Numbered from the stretch's first letter, positions 27,969-37,371 are shown. The stretch is DNA of 64,000 nucleotides from Vibrio sp. 99-70-13A1 (GCF_013114625.1 NZ_VTXD01000002.1:248001-312000); one strand, 5' to 3'. Notes: a model not told the origin generated them from the letters alone. Numbers and translations are program-made.

Positions 27969-28601
27969 TCAACGAGCAAGCCACTCAATTTCAATTAGTG
28001 TTTTGTCACCGCACATAAGTCGCCCTAAAAACACATCACCATAATGTACTTCACCTACACCTTTTGGCGTGCCGGTCATAACCACATCACCATCTAACAG
28101 AGTAAGGTAAGATTTTAATTCATCTAAGATGGTTTGAGGTGAGTAGAGCATCTGGTTCACGTGACCCTTCTGGACTCGAACACAATTAATGAATAACTCT
28201 AAGTTAAGATCATTAATATCAACATCAGTTAACGGAACAAAGCGACTAAACACCGCAGAGCCATCAAATGACTTTGCTCGCTCCCATGGAAGCCCTTTGC
28301 TTTTAAGATAAGATTGCTGCTCTCTCTTGGTGAGATCTAGCCCTAAGCCTACTGAAGTGAAAGTACCATTTTCCACTATGAAGCAAATCTCCGCTTCATA
28401 ATGTAACGTCTCTTCATGAAAAGAAGACAATGTCGTCGTTGTGCTAGTACTCGGCTTATGGAAAACCACCATATGCTCAGGTGTGGCATTGTTGAGCTCT
28501 TGAATATGATCTGCATAATTTCTACCCACGCATAATATTTTACTGGGCGCGGCGGTTACTTTAGAAATCATCATGTCACTATCCTTGTTAACTGAGCTCA
28601 T
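27969..28601 (-). CDS. Fumarylacetoacetate hydrolase-family protein
   Basis: The 210-residue protein matches the YcgM/FAHD1 type. I start at 28601 because AGGAAAGG directly precedes this ATG, whereas a 26-codon upstream extension adds nothing family-like. Motifs: ILCVGRNYADHIQELNN, FHKPSTS, HYEAEICFIVENG (metal Glu pair), GTPKGVGEVHYGD. Family members hydrolyse or decarboxylate short keto acids such as oxaloacetate or acylpyruvates; the substrate here is not determined. Confidence 0.87.
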   Translation of the reverse strand: MSSVNKDSDMMISKVTAAPSKILCVGRNYADHIQELNNATPEHMVVFHKPSTSTTTTLSSFHEETLHYEAEICFIVENGTFTSVGLGLDLTKREQQSYLKSKGLPWERAKSFDGSAVFSRFVPLTDVDINDLNLELFINCVRVQKGHVNQMLYSPQTILDELKSYLTLLDGDVVMTGTPKGVGEVHYGDVFLGRLMCGDKTLIEIEWLAR

Positions 28602-28751
28602 TACCTTTCCTTGACCTAAATTTGAGAGCAGATATTTTAACTGATCATATTCCACTGATCTTCGAGTTAATCGAGTCAATTATCAAAAACCTGATCCTTA
28701 GCTCAATCTTGCGGTAACAAAACCTTTGGAATTTGGCTTCAAATTCAAAAG

Positions 28752-29222
28752 CTAGTCGATTGTCTTCATTAGCTTTTCACATAAACGCTTGAGTTCCACA
28801 AGTTCTTCAACATCCAATTGAATCTTGCAGCGCATCGCTTTCGGTACATTGACGGCTTGCAGTTTAAGCGCTTCACCTTGCTCTGTTAAAAAAAGCTCTC
28901 GGACTCGTTCGTCATGTTCGCCTCTTTTACGCAAAACAATGCCTTTTGTTTCCAATCGTTTTAACAGCGGGGTGAGAGTGCCAGAATCTAGATTAAGTTT
29001 TGCGCCTAATTCTTTTACATTGATACCATTATTTTGCCAAAGCACCATCATGACTAAATACTGCGAGTAAGTCAGGTCTAACGCATCTAACAGCGGGCGA
29101 TAGGCGCGGATAACAGCATTAGCAGCGCTGTATAAAGGAAAGCAAACTTGATTCTCAAGCTTAATCAGATCTTGTTCATTGCCGCTTAGGGAGGATAAAT
29201 TATTGGTATGGCAAGATGTCAT
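28752..29222 (-). CDS. ohrR: MarR-family organic-peroxide sensor OhrR
   Basis: The 156-residue regulator has the OhrR N-terminal signature LENQVCFPLYSAANAVIRAYRPLL with the peroxide-sensing Cys27, then a winged helix (VKELGAKLNLDSGTLTPLLKRLE, wing RKRGEHDERVRE). In the reduced state it should repress a thiol-dependent peroxidase gene, ohr. No ohr gene is adjacent: the usual partner is missing on both sides. The only OsmC-fold gene in the window (3521) is YhfA-like, not Ohr. The upstream AT-rich stretch (29240-29270) may hold its operator. Confidence 0.87.
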   Translation of the reverse strand: MTSCHTNNLSSLSGNEQDLIKLENQVCFPLYSAANAVIRAYRPLLDALDLTYSQYLVMMVLWQNNGINVKELGAKLNLDSGTLTPLLKRLETKGIVLRKRGEHDERVRELFLTEQGEALKLQAVNVPKAMRCKIQLDVEELVELKRLCEKLMKTID

Positions 29223-29310
29223 GAATACGTCCCTTAAATTAAGTTGCGCACAATATACTCAATTATATCTCATGCTCCAAGTCATTAATGTCAAAGCACC
29301 ATGCTATAGA

Positions 29311-29353
29311 GATTGGATTGGATTGGATTGGATTGGATTGGATTGGATTGGAT
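29311..29353. repeat. 5-bp tandem repeat GATTG x8.6
   Basis: Eight perfect copies plus GAT. It lies about 90 bases upstream of the ohrR start and beyond the porin terminator. Unlike the other arrays it is on the promoter side of its nearest gene, so copy number might influence ohrR expression. Confidence 0.95.
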
Positions 29354-29392
29354 GAATATTACCATTTGCCTGATTGCCCTATTCAACCAAAC

Positions 29393-29423
29393 AAAAAAGC
29401 TCACTTAAATTAAGTGAGCTTTG
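29393..29423 (-). terminator. Terminator of the first porin gene
   Basis: The perfect hairpin AAAGCTCACTTAA-TTAAGTGAGCTTT, read on the minus strand, ends in a T-run. It lies about 95 bases past the porin stop. Confidence 0.88.
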
Positions 29424-29515
29424 AATAAGGCGTGTAACATTCATTCTAGTCCGCGATAAAACCAATAATCGCAGCCAGACATAATAACCAAATTAATCAA
29501 TTATATGCGTACTAC

Positions 29516-30580
29516 TTATAGGTAGTAACGAGCACCAATCAACCACTTATCGTCTGCTTTATCTTTGTATGTGCCTGAACCTTGGAGGTCAAACTCATAA
29601 CCAGCAAAACCTACGAAGTTAGAAGTAAAGTTGTATTCAGCTTGTAGAGCTGAAGTGCTGTAAACCGTAGCGCTTTCTTTGTCATCTTCAACCGCTTCAT
29701 AGTTAACACTTACATTAATGCTGTTTGAGAAAGCGTAAGAAGCTAGCAGTTCAACGGCTGTTGTTTCTTCAAGAGCGATGCCTGAGCTTGAGTTCATGTA
29801 CTCATTCATTGCGTAAACACCCGCTAGGTAAATACCTTCTTTACCGTAAGAGCCGTATGTTGCACTTAGTACATGAGATTCAGCTGTTTTAGAACCAACG
29901 CTGCCAAAGTTTACATCACCGGTATTGAATGCATAGTTTGCAGTAACATCAGCAATTGCGTAGTTCAATGCAATTTGAGCACGGTTTCCGTATTCATTTT
30001 TGAAGCTTACAGTACTTGTGTAATCAACTTCATCCACTTTACGACCTTGCCAAGCAACCCCTAAGTTTAGAGTACCTGCTTCACCAAAATCTACACTGTT
30101 GCCGTAGCTCAGCATTTCTTCACCACGACCAGTACCTAAGTTACCGTGATCGTCATAAATAAAGTCATTAGCAAAAGCGATTGGCATATCTGCAACGCCA
30201 GAAACGCTGTAATAAGGAGCCCACTGTGTACCAGCAACAGCACGACCGAAATCGTCATGCGTTAAACCAAGGTAGCCAAGACGAGTAGTGAATGCATTTT
30301 CGCCGCCATCTAAGTAGTTCAATGCCCACTCACCTTTTGCATCAGCAGTAAAGCCATTGCCTAGCTCATGAGTTACATTGAAGTTAATACGTGGAGAAAC
30401 TGATTCAATACCAATATCGTCGTCACCTTGACGATCACTGCTATTAACATCACCCACAGCAACTGAAACGTGACCACCTACAGAAAAGGTCGTACCGTCT
30501 TCGTTATAAAGTTCAATCGCAACAGCTTGTGAAGCAAAAGCAGCGCTAGAAATTGCTACCGCTAAAAGTTTCTTATTCAT
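29516..30580 (-). CDS. Gram-negative general porin
   Basis: The 354-residue outer-membrane beta-barrel begins with a signal peptide (MNKKLLAVAISSAAFASQAVA) and then IELYNEDGTTFSVGGHVSVAVG, the classical trimeric porin start strand. It ends in WLIGARYYL, with the C-terminal aromatic/hydrophobic pattern needed by the BAM machinery. Loop L3-like acidic motifs are present. An ATG 12 bases upstream could also start it. It resembles Vibrio porins of the OmpU/OmpC group. A 600-base upstream region, long for a simple promoter, suggests regulated expression. Confidence 0.88.
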   Translation of the reverse strand: MNKKLLAVAISSAAFASQAVAIELYNEDGTTFSVGGHVSVAVGDVNSSDRQGDDDIGIESVSPRINFNVTHELGNGFTADAKGEWALNYLDGGENAFTTRLGYLGLTHDDFGRAVAGTQWAPYYSVSGVADMPIAFANDFIYDDHGNLGTGRGEEMLSYGNSVDFGEAGTLNLGVAWQGRKVDEVDYTSTVSFKNEYGNRAQIALNYAIADVTANYAFNTGDVNFGSVGSKTAESHVLSATYGSYGKEGIYLAGVYAMNEYMNSSSGIALEETTAVELLASYAFSNSINVSVNYEAVEDDKESATVYSTSALQAEYNFTSNFVGFAGYEFDLQGSGTYKDKADDKWLIGARYYL

Positions 30581-31178
30581 CGTCATATCCATCTGTAACT
30601 TAAAGGTTATTTAATCACTCACAACTTCACCCTAACGGAAGTTGTTACCTGTTCTTAACAAGTGACATAACCCTAATCGAGATAACTCAGATAGTTTCAT
30701 TAAATGATATAAAAGATAAAAAAAACAAATTTAAAAATAAAAAATATTTAATAACAATGACTTATAGTTTTGTTTTTATAAATGTTGTGATTATTCTTGG
30801 TAATACTTAATTACATCTATAAAAGACTCTAAAAATAAAATGCATTAGCGATATAAAACAAGTAAGTAACATCACCACTTAATAAATGACATATTTTCTT
30901 ACAATCAAGAATACTCATAAATGACTTAAATATAGGGTTAAATTCGATTAAAAATGAGGATACAGAACATATAACGGTTTGTTATGCCGTATAATTAGGC
31001 AGAGAAGTAAAAAGTGACTGTTTAGTAAGTACAACTTTAGATACTACACCTAAGGATTTTGTGAGAGGCGCACAAAACTTCTCACTATATCCTTGAAGTA
31101 CTTCCTAAGTTTGACTTGCAGGTATTGAGAGTAGAGCCAAATTAATATAGTTATCAAGGTACATTATAAGGATACCCT
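30581..31178. other. AT-rich divergent regulatory region between porin and GGDEF-EAL genes
   Basis: This 598-base gap has no supported gene. It is strongly AT-rich around 30700-30960, with A-runs that may be bent DNA or H-NS targets. It should hold both divergent promoters. I could not place a CRP, OmpR or ToxR site with confidence. Confidence 0.4.
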
Positions 31179-32978
31179 ATGACCCAATTTTTAGGCTCAC
31201 ACCCTATTAGCTCTGATAGAATTAAATCCCTTATCACCCTTGGCTTTATTGCCGCGATTGCTGTTGTCTCGCACACTCTTATTTCTGAACATCAACTCGT
31301 TAATTGGGTATACCTAAGTTACCCCGCTTGTATGTTACTTGCATTTTTCCACACCCACCCTCGAATAAAAGCAATAGCCGCAATCACCTCTATGGCCATC
31401 ATTCTAATTGGTGGTTACTTTGAGCCACTCGAACTCGATGCTATTGAAGAAGCTTTTATCCTTATTCCTCTATTTTATATCATTATATTCCCTGGCTCTA
31501 TGTGGCCAATAGCTGCAGGTGGCGTGCTTATTTGTAGCTATTTATATGAACTGCCGCCTTCTGAGTTTGAGGAATTTATTGAAGATGCCATAGAGGTGGT
31601 GGTCATTACGGTGTTTGCCACAATCATGACTTACTACCAGCAAAAATTTCGCGAACAAATGTTGGTATTCCGTAAAGAAAGCTTAACCGATTTCCTTACC
31701 TCATTAGGAAATAGAAAAGCATACTTTGATGCATTAAAAGCAATGGAAAATTGTGCTTCACAGCAGTCCGCGATAATCCAAATTGATCTCGATAACTTTA
31801 AAGAAGTAAATGAAAGTGTTGGGCATGACAAAGGTGATAAATTGCTGTCACTTTTTGCAAATCAACTGCTCAAACTATCTTCTGACAACCTTTCATCCTA
31901 TCGTTTAAGCGGTGATGAATTTATTATCATTTATCATCAAAAAGATAATTTAGTTTTGGAGCTACAAAACTTAGAGAACCAATTGAGCGAGATAGCAGCA
32001 AACACATATCAAATCTATCCTTACACCTATAAATTAAAATTTTGTGCGGGAATCGCAAAGCTTGAAGACGCAATGGGCAATACTGAAATTCTAAGTAAAA
32101 ATGCCGACATCGCAGTTAAGAAAGCCAAATCACAAGGTAAAGACATGATTCGTTGGTACGATCATGAATTGATAGATGAAACCATCCGACAACATCAGAT
32201 CGAAACCGAACTTGCTGCTGCCATCGAAAATGATCAGTTTAAATTACTGTACCAACCTAAAGTGGATATCAAGTCAGGCGAAATCTGCGGAGCGGAAGCT
32301 TTGATTCGTTGGCACCACCCTCAACTAGGCGTTGTTTCTCCTTTTGAATTTATAGGAATAGCTGAAAGAAGTAAGTTGATTATTCCGATTGGTCGCTGGG
32401 TTATAGAACAAGCCACCAAACAAGCTAAAGCTTGGCAAAATGCAGGGCATGAACTGTGTGTTTCTGTGAATGTTTCAACAGTGCAATTCGCCCATGATGA
32501 TATTTACACTTTGGTTACTTCATCACTCAATTTAGCCGATCTTCCTGCGCATTTATTGCAATTAGAAATTACTGAAACCACATTAATGCAGCAACCAGAA
32601 AACATCATCAGCGCTTGTAACCAATTAAGAGAGCTAGGGGTAACCGTTGCAATCGATGATTTTGGCGTTGCGTACTCTTCATTAAATTATCTAAAGAAAC
32701 TCCCAATTGATGTATTGAAAATTGACAAGTCATTCATTGATGAATGTGTGCAAAGGCATGAAGATCACATGATAGTTAGAACGATCATTCAACTCGGGCA
32801 TAACTTAGGAAAGATAGTGATAGCAGAAGGTGTGGAAGATAAAGCCCAACTAGACTTGCTTGCCGATGAATCTTGTACACATTACCAAGGTTATCACTTC
32901 GCCCGACCTTTAGAAGTTGATGATTTATCAGGGCTTTTGGAAGCAAGGAATTTAAAAACAGAGCTAATAATCAACTGA
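31179..32978 (+). CDS. Membrane GGDEF-EAL c-di-GMP signalling protein
   Basis: The 599-residue protein has five or six N-terminal membrane spans (about residues 15-145), then a GGDEF domain (about 165-330) and an EAL domain (about 340-590). The cyclase motif is SGDEF, one change from GGDEF; DGC activity is uncertain. The EAL domain keeps the catalytic set: AEALIRW, NVSTVQF, LEITETTLM, AIDDFGVAYSSL, LKIDKSF, AEGVED. It is therefore probably an active c-di-GMP phosphodiesterase. DDFGVAYSSL differs from the usual DDFGTGYSSL in loop 6. The membrane part may sense an unknown input. Confidence 0.9.
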   Translation: MTQFLGSHPISSDRIKSLITLGFIAAIAVVSHTLISEHQLVNWVYLSYPACMLLAFFHTHPRIKAIAAITSMAIILIGGYFEPLELDAIEEAFILIPLFYIIIFPGSMWPIAAGGVLICSYLYELPPSEFEEFIEDAIEVVVITVFATIMTYYQQKFREQMLVFRKESLTDFLTSLGNRKAYFDALKAMENCASQQSAIIQIDLDNFKEVNESVGHDKGDKLLSLFANQLLKLSSDNLSSYRLSGDEFIIIYHQKDNLVLELQNLENQLSEIAANTYQIYPYTYKLKFCAGIAKLEDAMGNTEILSKNADIAVKKAKSQGKDMIRWYDHELIDETIRQHQIETELAAAIENDQFKLLYQPKVDIKSGEICGAEALIRWHHPQLGVVSPFEFIGIAERSKLIIPIGRWVIEQATKQAKAWQNAGHELCVSVNVSTVQFAHDDIYTLVTSSLNLADLPAHLLQLEITETTLMQQPENIISACNQLRELGVTVAIDDFGVAYSSLNYLKKLPIDVLKIDKSFIDECVQRHEDHMIVRTIIQLGHNLGKIVIAEGVEDKAQLDLLADESCTHYQGYHFARPLEVDDLSGLLEARNLKTELIIN

Positions 32979-33118
32979 TTACATGATAAATCACAGTGAG
33001 CTTCATACACCTAGCGCTCAATTCAGGCAGAGTTCAGCGAACATGACAGTTCACTGACAAACTTCATCTTGCCCAAGTTGAATAAATTCACTACTCTTGC
33101 TCGGTCTTTCTATTTATT

Positions 33119-33607
33119 GTGATCTCTTTGCTCAGCAAGATAGCCCTATTACCAACAAATCAAAATCGCTTACAAAAGCATGCGCTTTGGTCGATTTTTT
33201 TAACCGGATTAGTCATGCTGACTTGTCTGGCAAGTCTGCTGTCTAGCCAATCACCACCCACAATATCACTTATCACACCAAGCACTGCTTATGCAGATGC
33301 GGCATTAACTCGTGATGATCAATCATCGGCAAACAGTCATGAGATCGCACAGCTCTATTCAGCCGTTTTTAGCGGGTCTTCTTCCCAGCAAATAAAAAAG
33401 CTTCCTACAAAAGAACCTTGTAGCCTTAGCGAGAAAATGCTGACTTCTTCCGCGCCTAAGCTGCACTGGCTCGCCAGTTTCCTTTTGCTCACCATAGTCA
33501 TATTCAGTGTTATTCCTGATACTTTGCGACGTTTTCGTGAAGAGCAAAGAGGTTTCCAGCTTTCAAAACACCGCCTACATCTTACTTATTGTATATTTCG
33601 AGAATAA
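33119..33607 (+). CDS. Small membrane protein ahead of scsB; possible ScsA-like
   Basis: The protein has 162 residues if started at GTG 33119, which has no clear ribosome site; the start is uncertain. It has one hydrophobic segment near residues 24-44 and another near 117-135 (LHWLASFLLLTIVIFSVIPD). Between lies a polar stretch with one Cys, and the C-terminus is basic and ends RLHLTYCIFRE. In enterics a small protein, ScsA, precedes scsBCD. Position and size make this a candidate equivalent, but I see no sequence motif that proves it. It ends 48 bases before scsB. Confidence 0.55.
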   Translation: MISLLSKIALLPTNQNRLQKHALWSIFLTGLVMLTCLASLLSSQSPPTISLITPSTAYADAALTRDDQSSANSHEIAQLYSAVFSGSSSQQIKKLPTKEPCSLSEKMLTSSAPKLHWLASFLLLTIVIFSVIPDTLRRFREEQRGFQLSKHRLHLTYCIFRE

Positions 33608-33655
33608 ATAACCGGGTCCAATCACTCTTTTATTTTATTTTCGGAGACAATTTTA

Positions 33656-35785
33656 GTGCTAAATCACTTATTTTTTAGGCTTGTGCGATACGTGCAAGCT
33701 AAGTTTCATGCTTGTATGAAGCTTTATGTATTCGCTGTATTCATCAGCTTTTCTTCAATATCATTCGCACAAAGTACAGGTTGGATATCAGCACCTGAGC
33801 ATCCACCTGTGAAACTTCGAATGATGTCTACAGGTCAACAAAACCCTGAACTCAATACAGTCAGTGCCGTTCTAGATATTGCTTTAGATGGCGATTGGAA
33901 AACATACTGGCGTAGCCCCGGAGAAGGTGGGATTGCACCTGAATGGGATTGGTCTGAGTCAACCAATATTAAAGCCGTAGATTGGCACTGGCCGGTTCCT
34001 AAATATTACGAGCAACTTGGTGTAATGACGTTAGGCTACAAATCTCACGTTAGTTTTCCAATCACTCTCACGTTAGATGACATCACTCAAGGTGCCACTT
34101 TTAATGCCAAATTAAGATTGCCATCTTGCACAAATATTTGTGTCCTTACTGATTACAATATTTCCTTGCCTATCAACCCTTCATCATTGCAGTTGGATGA
34201 AGAAGCCATGTTCATATTTAACCAAGGCATGAGCAAGACCCCTGTAAAAGTAGATTCAAATGCTAGTGAGCAAAATGTTTCAACCGAAGGTCTGTATTGG
34301 AATGAAGCAAAGCAGCAACTTGTCGCTCAATTTACCAATACTAAAGCCTGGGAAAACCCTCAGATTTTAATCGATGGCAATGAGGTATTGGATGAGTTCT
34401 TTGCACAACCTACCCTGCATATTTCAGGAAATACACTCACGGCAGTATTTGATGTAAGCAATTGGCTAGGTGAAACCAACCTTGTCGATCGTAACATTTC
34501 GATCACTATTTCCGATGAAACTTTTGCCAGTGAATTAACCGGTAAAGTCGGCTCTCAGCCTATCATTTATCAAGAAACGAATAACAGCTTCCTTGCGATG
34601 CTAGGTTTTGCTCTCATTGGCGGATTAATACTCAATATTATGCCATGTGTGCTTCCTGTTCTTGGCATGAAGCTCAATAGTATGATCGGCAATCAAGGGG
34701 CATCCTCTCGTCATATTCGTGGATCATTCATCGCTTCAGCAGCAGGTATTATTACCTCATTTGCTATCTTAGCTTTTGGCATCTCAATTCTGAAAATGGG
34801 CGGCAATGCGATTGGTTGGGGTATTCAATTCCAAAGCGGATGGTTCATTGCGTTTATGCTATTTGTGACCACGATTTTTGCGACCAACCTACTTGGTTTA
34901 TTTGAGTTCAAACTCCCATCAAGCCTAAATACTTGGATGGCTTTGAAAGGAAATAACTCGCACTCAGGTCATTTTATTCAAGGTATGTTCGCAACATTGC
35001 TTGCTACGCCTTGTAGTGCTCCGTTTCTAGGTACTGCTGTCGCTTATGCCTTAGGAGCAAGCTACCAAGAGCTGTGGGCTATATTTGTTGCGCTCGGCGT
35101 GGGCATGAGCTTTCCATGGTTACTCTTTGCTGCATTCCCAAAAATGGTTCAGTTCTTACCTAAGCCAGGTAACTGGATGTTCAAAGTGAAGCTAACGTTC
35201 GGAATGATGATGCTTGCCACCAGCTTATGGCTAAGCAGCTTACTGGCTCCATTTATTGGGCTATTCCCGACTATCGTCTTAACTGCTGGATTACTGATCA
35301 GCGTATTAATTTGGATTGGAGTAAAACTGGGACGTAAGGTTTTAGTTCCGATTATAGCGGTATCCACCCTTGTTTTTGGTGGGGGGTTAATCGCAGGCAG
35401 TTTAACCGCTGATGACTGGGCAACGCCGATAGTGGATGACCTTAATTGGCAACCATTAGACGCGACTCAAATTCCAGCGCTAGTTAATCAGGGAAAAACC
35501 GTCTTTGTCGATGTCACAGCTGATTGGTGTATTACGTGTAAAGCCAACAAGATTGGCGTGATTTTACAAGATCCAGTGTATAGCCACTTAAAAGCGGAGG
35601 ACATTGTTCTTATGAAAGGCGATTGGACCACACCGAATAAAAGTGTCACCGATTACCTTCAGAGTAACGGTCGATTCGGCGTGCCATTTAACATCATATA
35701 CGGACCAAGTTATGAAAGTGGCATTCCTCTCCCCGTCATCTTGAATAGTGATACCGTAACTCAAGCTTTAAATGCAGCGAGATAA
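33656..35785 (+). CDS. scsB: DsbD-family transmembrane thiol reductant conductor (ScsB-like)
   Basis: The 709-residue protein begins with GTG (GGAG 9 bases ahead) and a signal peptide, followed by a periplasmic alpha domain with LPSCTNICVLTDY. Eight spans include NIMPCVLPVLGMKLN and LATPCSAPFLGTAVAYALG, the two membrane cysteines. The gamma thioredoxin domain has DVTADWCITCKANKIGV. All three redox Cys pairs are present. It passes electrons from cytoplasmic thioredoxin to the periplasm. The long N-terminal domain and the neighbouring scsD and scsC genes distinguish it from DsbD. Targets could include copper-stress repair and the exported MsrAB (inference). Confidence 0.88.
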   Translation: MLNHLFFRLVRYVQAKFHACMKLYVFAVFISFSSISFAQSTGWISAPEHPPVKLRMMSTGQQNPELNTVSAVLDIALDGDWKTYWRSPGEGGIAPEWDWSESTNIKAVDWHWPVPKYYEQLGVMTLGYKSHVSFPITLTLDDITQGATFNAKLRLPSCTNICVLTDYNISLPINPSSLQLDEEAMFIFNQGMSKTPVKVDSNASEQNVSTEGLYWNEAKQQLVAQFTNTKAWENPQILIDGNEVLDEFFAQPTLHISGNTLTAVFDVSNWLGETNLVDRNISITISDETFASELTGKVGSQPIIYQETNNSFLAMLGFALIGGLILNIMPCVLPVLGMKLNSMIGNQGASSRHIRGSFIASAAGIITSFAILAFGISILKMGGNAIGWGIQFQSGWFIAFMLFVTTIFATNLLGLFEFKLPSSLNTWMALKGNNSHSGHFIQGMFATLLATPCSAPFLGTAVAYALGASYQELWAIFVALGVGMSFPWLLFAAFPKMVQFLPKPGNWMFKVKLTFGMMMLATSLWLSSLLAPFIGLFPTIVLTAGLLISVLIWIGVKLGRKVLVPIIAVSTLVFGGGLIAGSLTADDWATPIVDDLNWQPLDATQIPALVNQGKTVFVDVTADWCITCKANKIGVILQDPVYSHLKAEDIVLMKGDWTTPNKSVTDYLQSNGRFGVPFNIIYGPSYESGIPLPVILNSDTVTQALNAAR

Positions 35786-35788
35786 CTG

Positions 35789-36400
35789 ATGGATAAACAC
35801 TCGAAAGACTCTTTGCCTAAAGGAACGCAATCAAACGATGATCTGTCAAACGATACTCATGTAAAAGGCGAGCACTCTAAGGTTTCTAACAAAAATAAGA
35901 AACCGAGCCGTGCAAAAAAATGGGCGAAAGAGCTCGTCTATATGATCTTGATCGTTGGCATCGTTTCTTACGCTATGGATTTTTATCACAGTGCGAAAAT
36001 GCCAACAGGTAAAGCTCCACCAATATCAGGGATGACTGTTCAAGGTGAGTTCATTGATGTTATTGAACAAAGCAAATCAGGTGAACCTGTGATTGTCTAT
36101 TTCTGGGCAACGTGGTGTGGTGCATGCAAATTTGTCAGTCCGACTATCAACTGGTTTGCCAATGATCATCAAGTCGTTACTGTGGCACTTTCCTCAGGAG
36201 AGGATGAACGGGTTCGCCGGTTTATTTCGGCAAAAGATTATGACTTCCCTGTCCTCAATGACACCGAAGGGAACTTCAACCGAGACTGGAAAATCAGTGT
36301 CACTCCAACCATCGTGATCATTAAAGATGGTGAAATAAAGCACACCTCTAGTGGGGTAACCACTCCTTGGGGGCTTTGGTTTAGAACGTTATTTTTATAG
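35789..36400 (+). CDS. scsD: Membrane-anchored thioredoxin-like protein (ScsD-like)
   Basis: The 203-residue protein has a hydrophilic Lys/Ser/Asp-rich cytoplasmic tail of about 45 residues, one anchor (LVYMILIVGIVSYAMDF), and a periplasmic TlpA/ResE-type thioredoxin domain with FWATWCGACKFVSP and cis-Pro in VTPTIVII. It starts 3 bases after scsB, so it is in the same operon. It probably takes electrons from ScsB. The long basic tail is more extended than in typical TlpA proteins. Confidence 0.83.
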   Translation: MDKHSKDSLPKGTQSNDDLSNDTHVKGEHSKVSNKNKKPSRAKKWAKELVYMILIVGIVSYAMDFYHSAKMPTGKAPPISGMTVQGEFIDVIEQSKSGEPVIVYFWATWCGACKFVSPTINWFANDHQVVTVALSSGEDERVRRFISAKDYDFPVLNDTEGNFNRDWKISVTPTIVIIKDGEIKHTSSGVTTPWGLWFRTLFL

Positions 36401-36410
36401 CAAACTATCC

Positions 36411-36475
36411 ATATAGAACACTGTTTATATAGGGCACTGTTTGTAAAGAGCATTACTTACGTAGAGCATCTTTGT
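36411..36475 (+). repeat. Degenerate ~17-bp direct repeats between scsD and scsC
   Basis: Three to four imperfect units share the pattern TATAGxxCACTGTTT / TAAAGAGCATTACTTAC / GTAGAGCATCTTTGT. They lie in the 211-base gap between scsD and the scsC start. This suggests a decayed tandem array rather than a regulatory site. Confidence 0.4.
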
Positions 36476-36611
36476 CTAGTGCCACAATCGCATTTTTAAT
36501 TTCAGACTCTATTTAGAGACGCTTAACTAGAACTGTTTTATATCGATGTTCTTCATAAAAAATAAAGCGCTCTAAATAAGAATTAGAACAATGAAAGTTA
36601 AAGGATTTACC

Positions 36612-37334
36612 GTGAAAAAACTTATTATTAGTACACTTATCACAGCCGTATTTTCTGTATCAGCATCTGCTGCTTTGACAGGATCACAAGAAGTGCAGCT
36701 TTTAGAAATTAATGAGCTACTAAGAAGCAATCCAAGCGTGATCAGCAATTTGCATGAAAGCCTTGGACAATATGTGGAAGGACAAGCTCAATTAGAAAAA
36801 GTGAAAGCACAAAGCCACGACTGGTTGTACGACAATAAAGCCCATTCCATTACAGGTAACCCGAATGGCAGCTCTGTCATCATCAACTTCACCGACTATA
36901 ACTGTCCGTATTGCAAAAAACTGGAATCAGCATTAGAGAAACTAAGCCAAGAAAATAGTGACTTGAAAGTCATTAATATCTACGTGCCTCTACAGCAACA
37001 ACAAGCCCCAGGAACTGATACTAATTCGGCACTGTATGCGCTTAATGTTTGGAAGCAACAACCAGAAAGTTTTGCCGACGTACACAACCTATTGGTTGCA
37101 AAGAATGGTCGCCACGACAAACGTTCACTAAATGCGATTGCGAAGAAGACAAAAACTGAAGCACTACTGAACACAACTGAAGAGCAAGAATTGATTGTTG
37201 CGAGAAACTATCAAACCTTCACCGCGATGGGTCTAGGTGGAACGCCTGCTATGATCATGAATGATCAAGTAACGCCAGGTTATGTGCCTTACGAAAAACT
37301 CAAAGAGATGGTGAAAGAAGCCTTTTCTAAATAA
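36612..37334 (+). CDS. scsC: DsbA/DsbG-like periplasmic thiol oxidoreductase (ScsC-like)
   Basis: The protein has 240 residues from GTG 36612, chosen because AAAGGA lies 6 bases ahead and a clean signal peptide (VKKLIISTLITAVFSVSASA) then results. An N-terminal helical stretch of about 60 residues (Gln/Leu/Glu-rich, as in trimeric ScsC proteins of some Proteobacteria) precedes the thioredoxin domain. That domain has FTDYNCPYCKKLE (CPYC) and cis-Pro in GGTPAMIM. ScsC proteins act as copper-protective isomerases or sulfenic-acid reductases. The gene order here is B-D-C rather than the enteric B-C-D, with a 211-base gap before C. Confidence 0.83.
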   Translation: MKKLIISTLITAVFSVSASAALTGSQEVQLLEINELLRSNPSVISNLHESLGQYVEGQAQLEKVKAQSHDWLYDNKAHSITGNPNGSSVIINFTDYNCPYCKKLESALEKLSQENSDLKVINIYVPLQQQQAPGTDTNSALYALNVWKQQPESFADVHNLLVAKNGRHDKRSLNAIAKKTKTEALLNTTEEQELIVARNYQTFTAMGLGGTPAMIMNDQVTPGYVPYEKLKEMVKEAFSK

Positions 37335-37343
37335 ACTTAATCT

Positions 37344-37371
37344 ATGGGAGAGTCTTACTCTCCCTTTTTTA
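37344..37371 (+). terminator. Terminator of the scs cluster
   Basis: GGGAGAGT-CTT-ACTCTCCC is followed by TTTTTT, 11 bases past the scsC stop. Confidence 0.93.
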
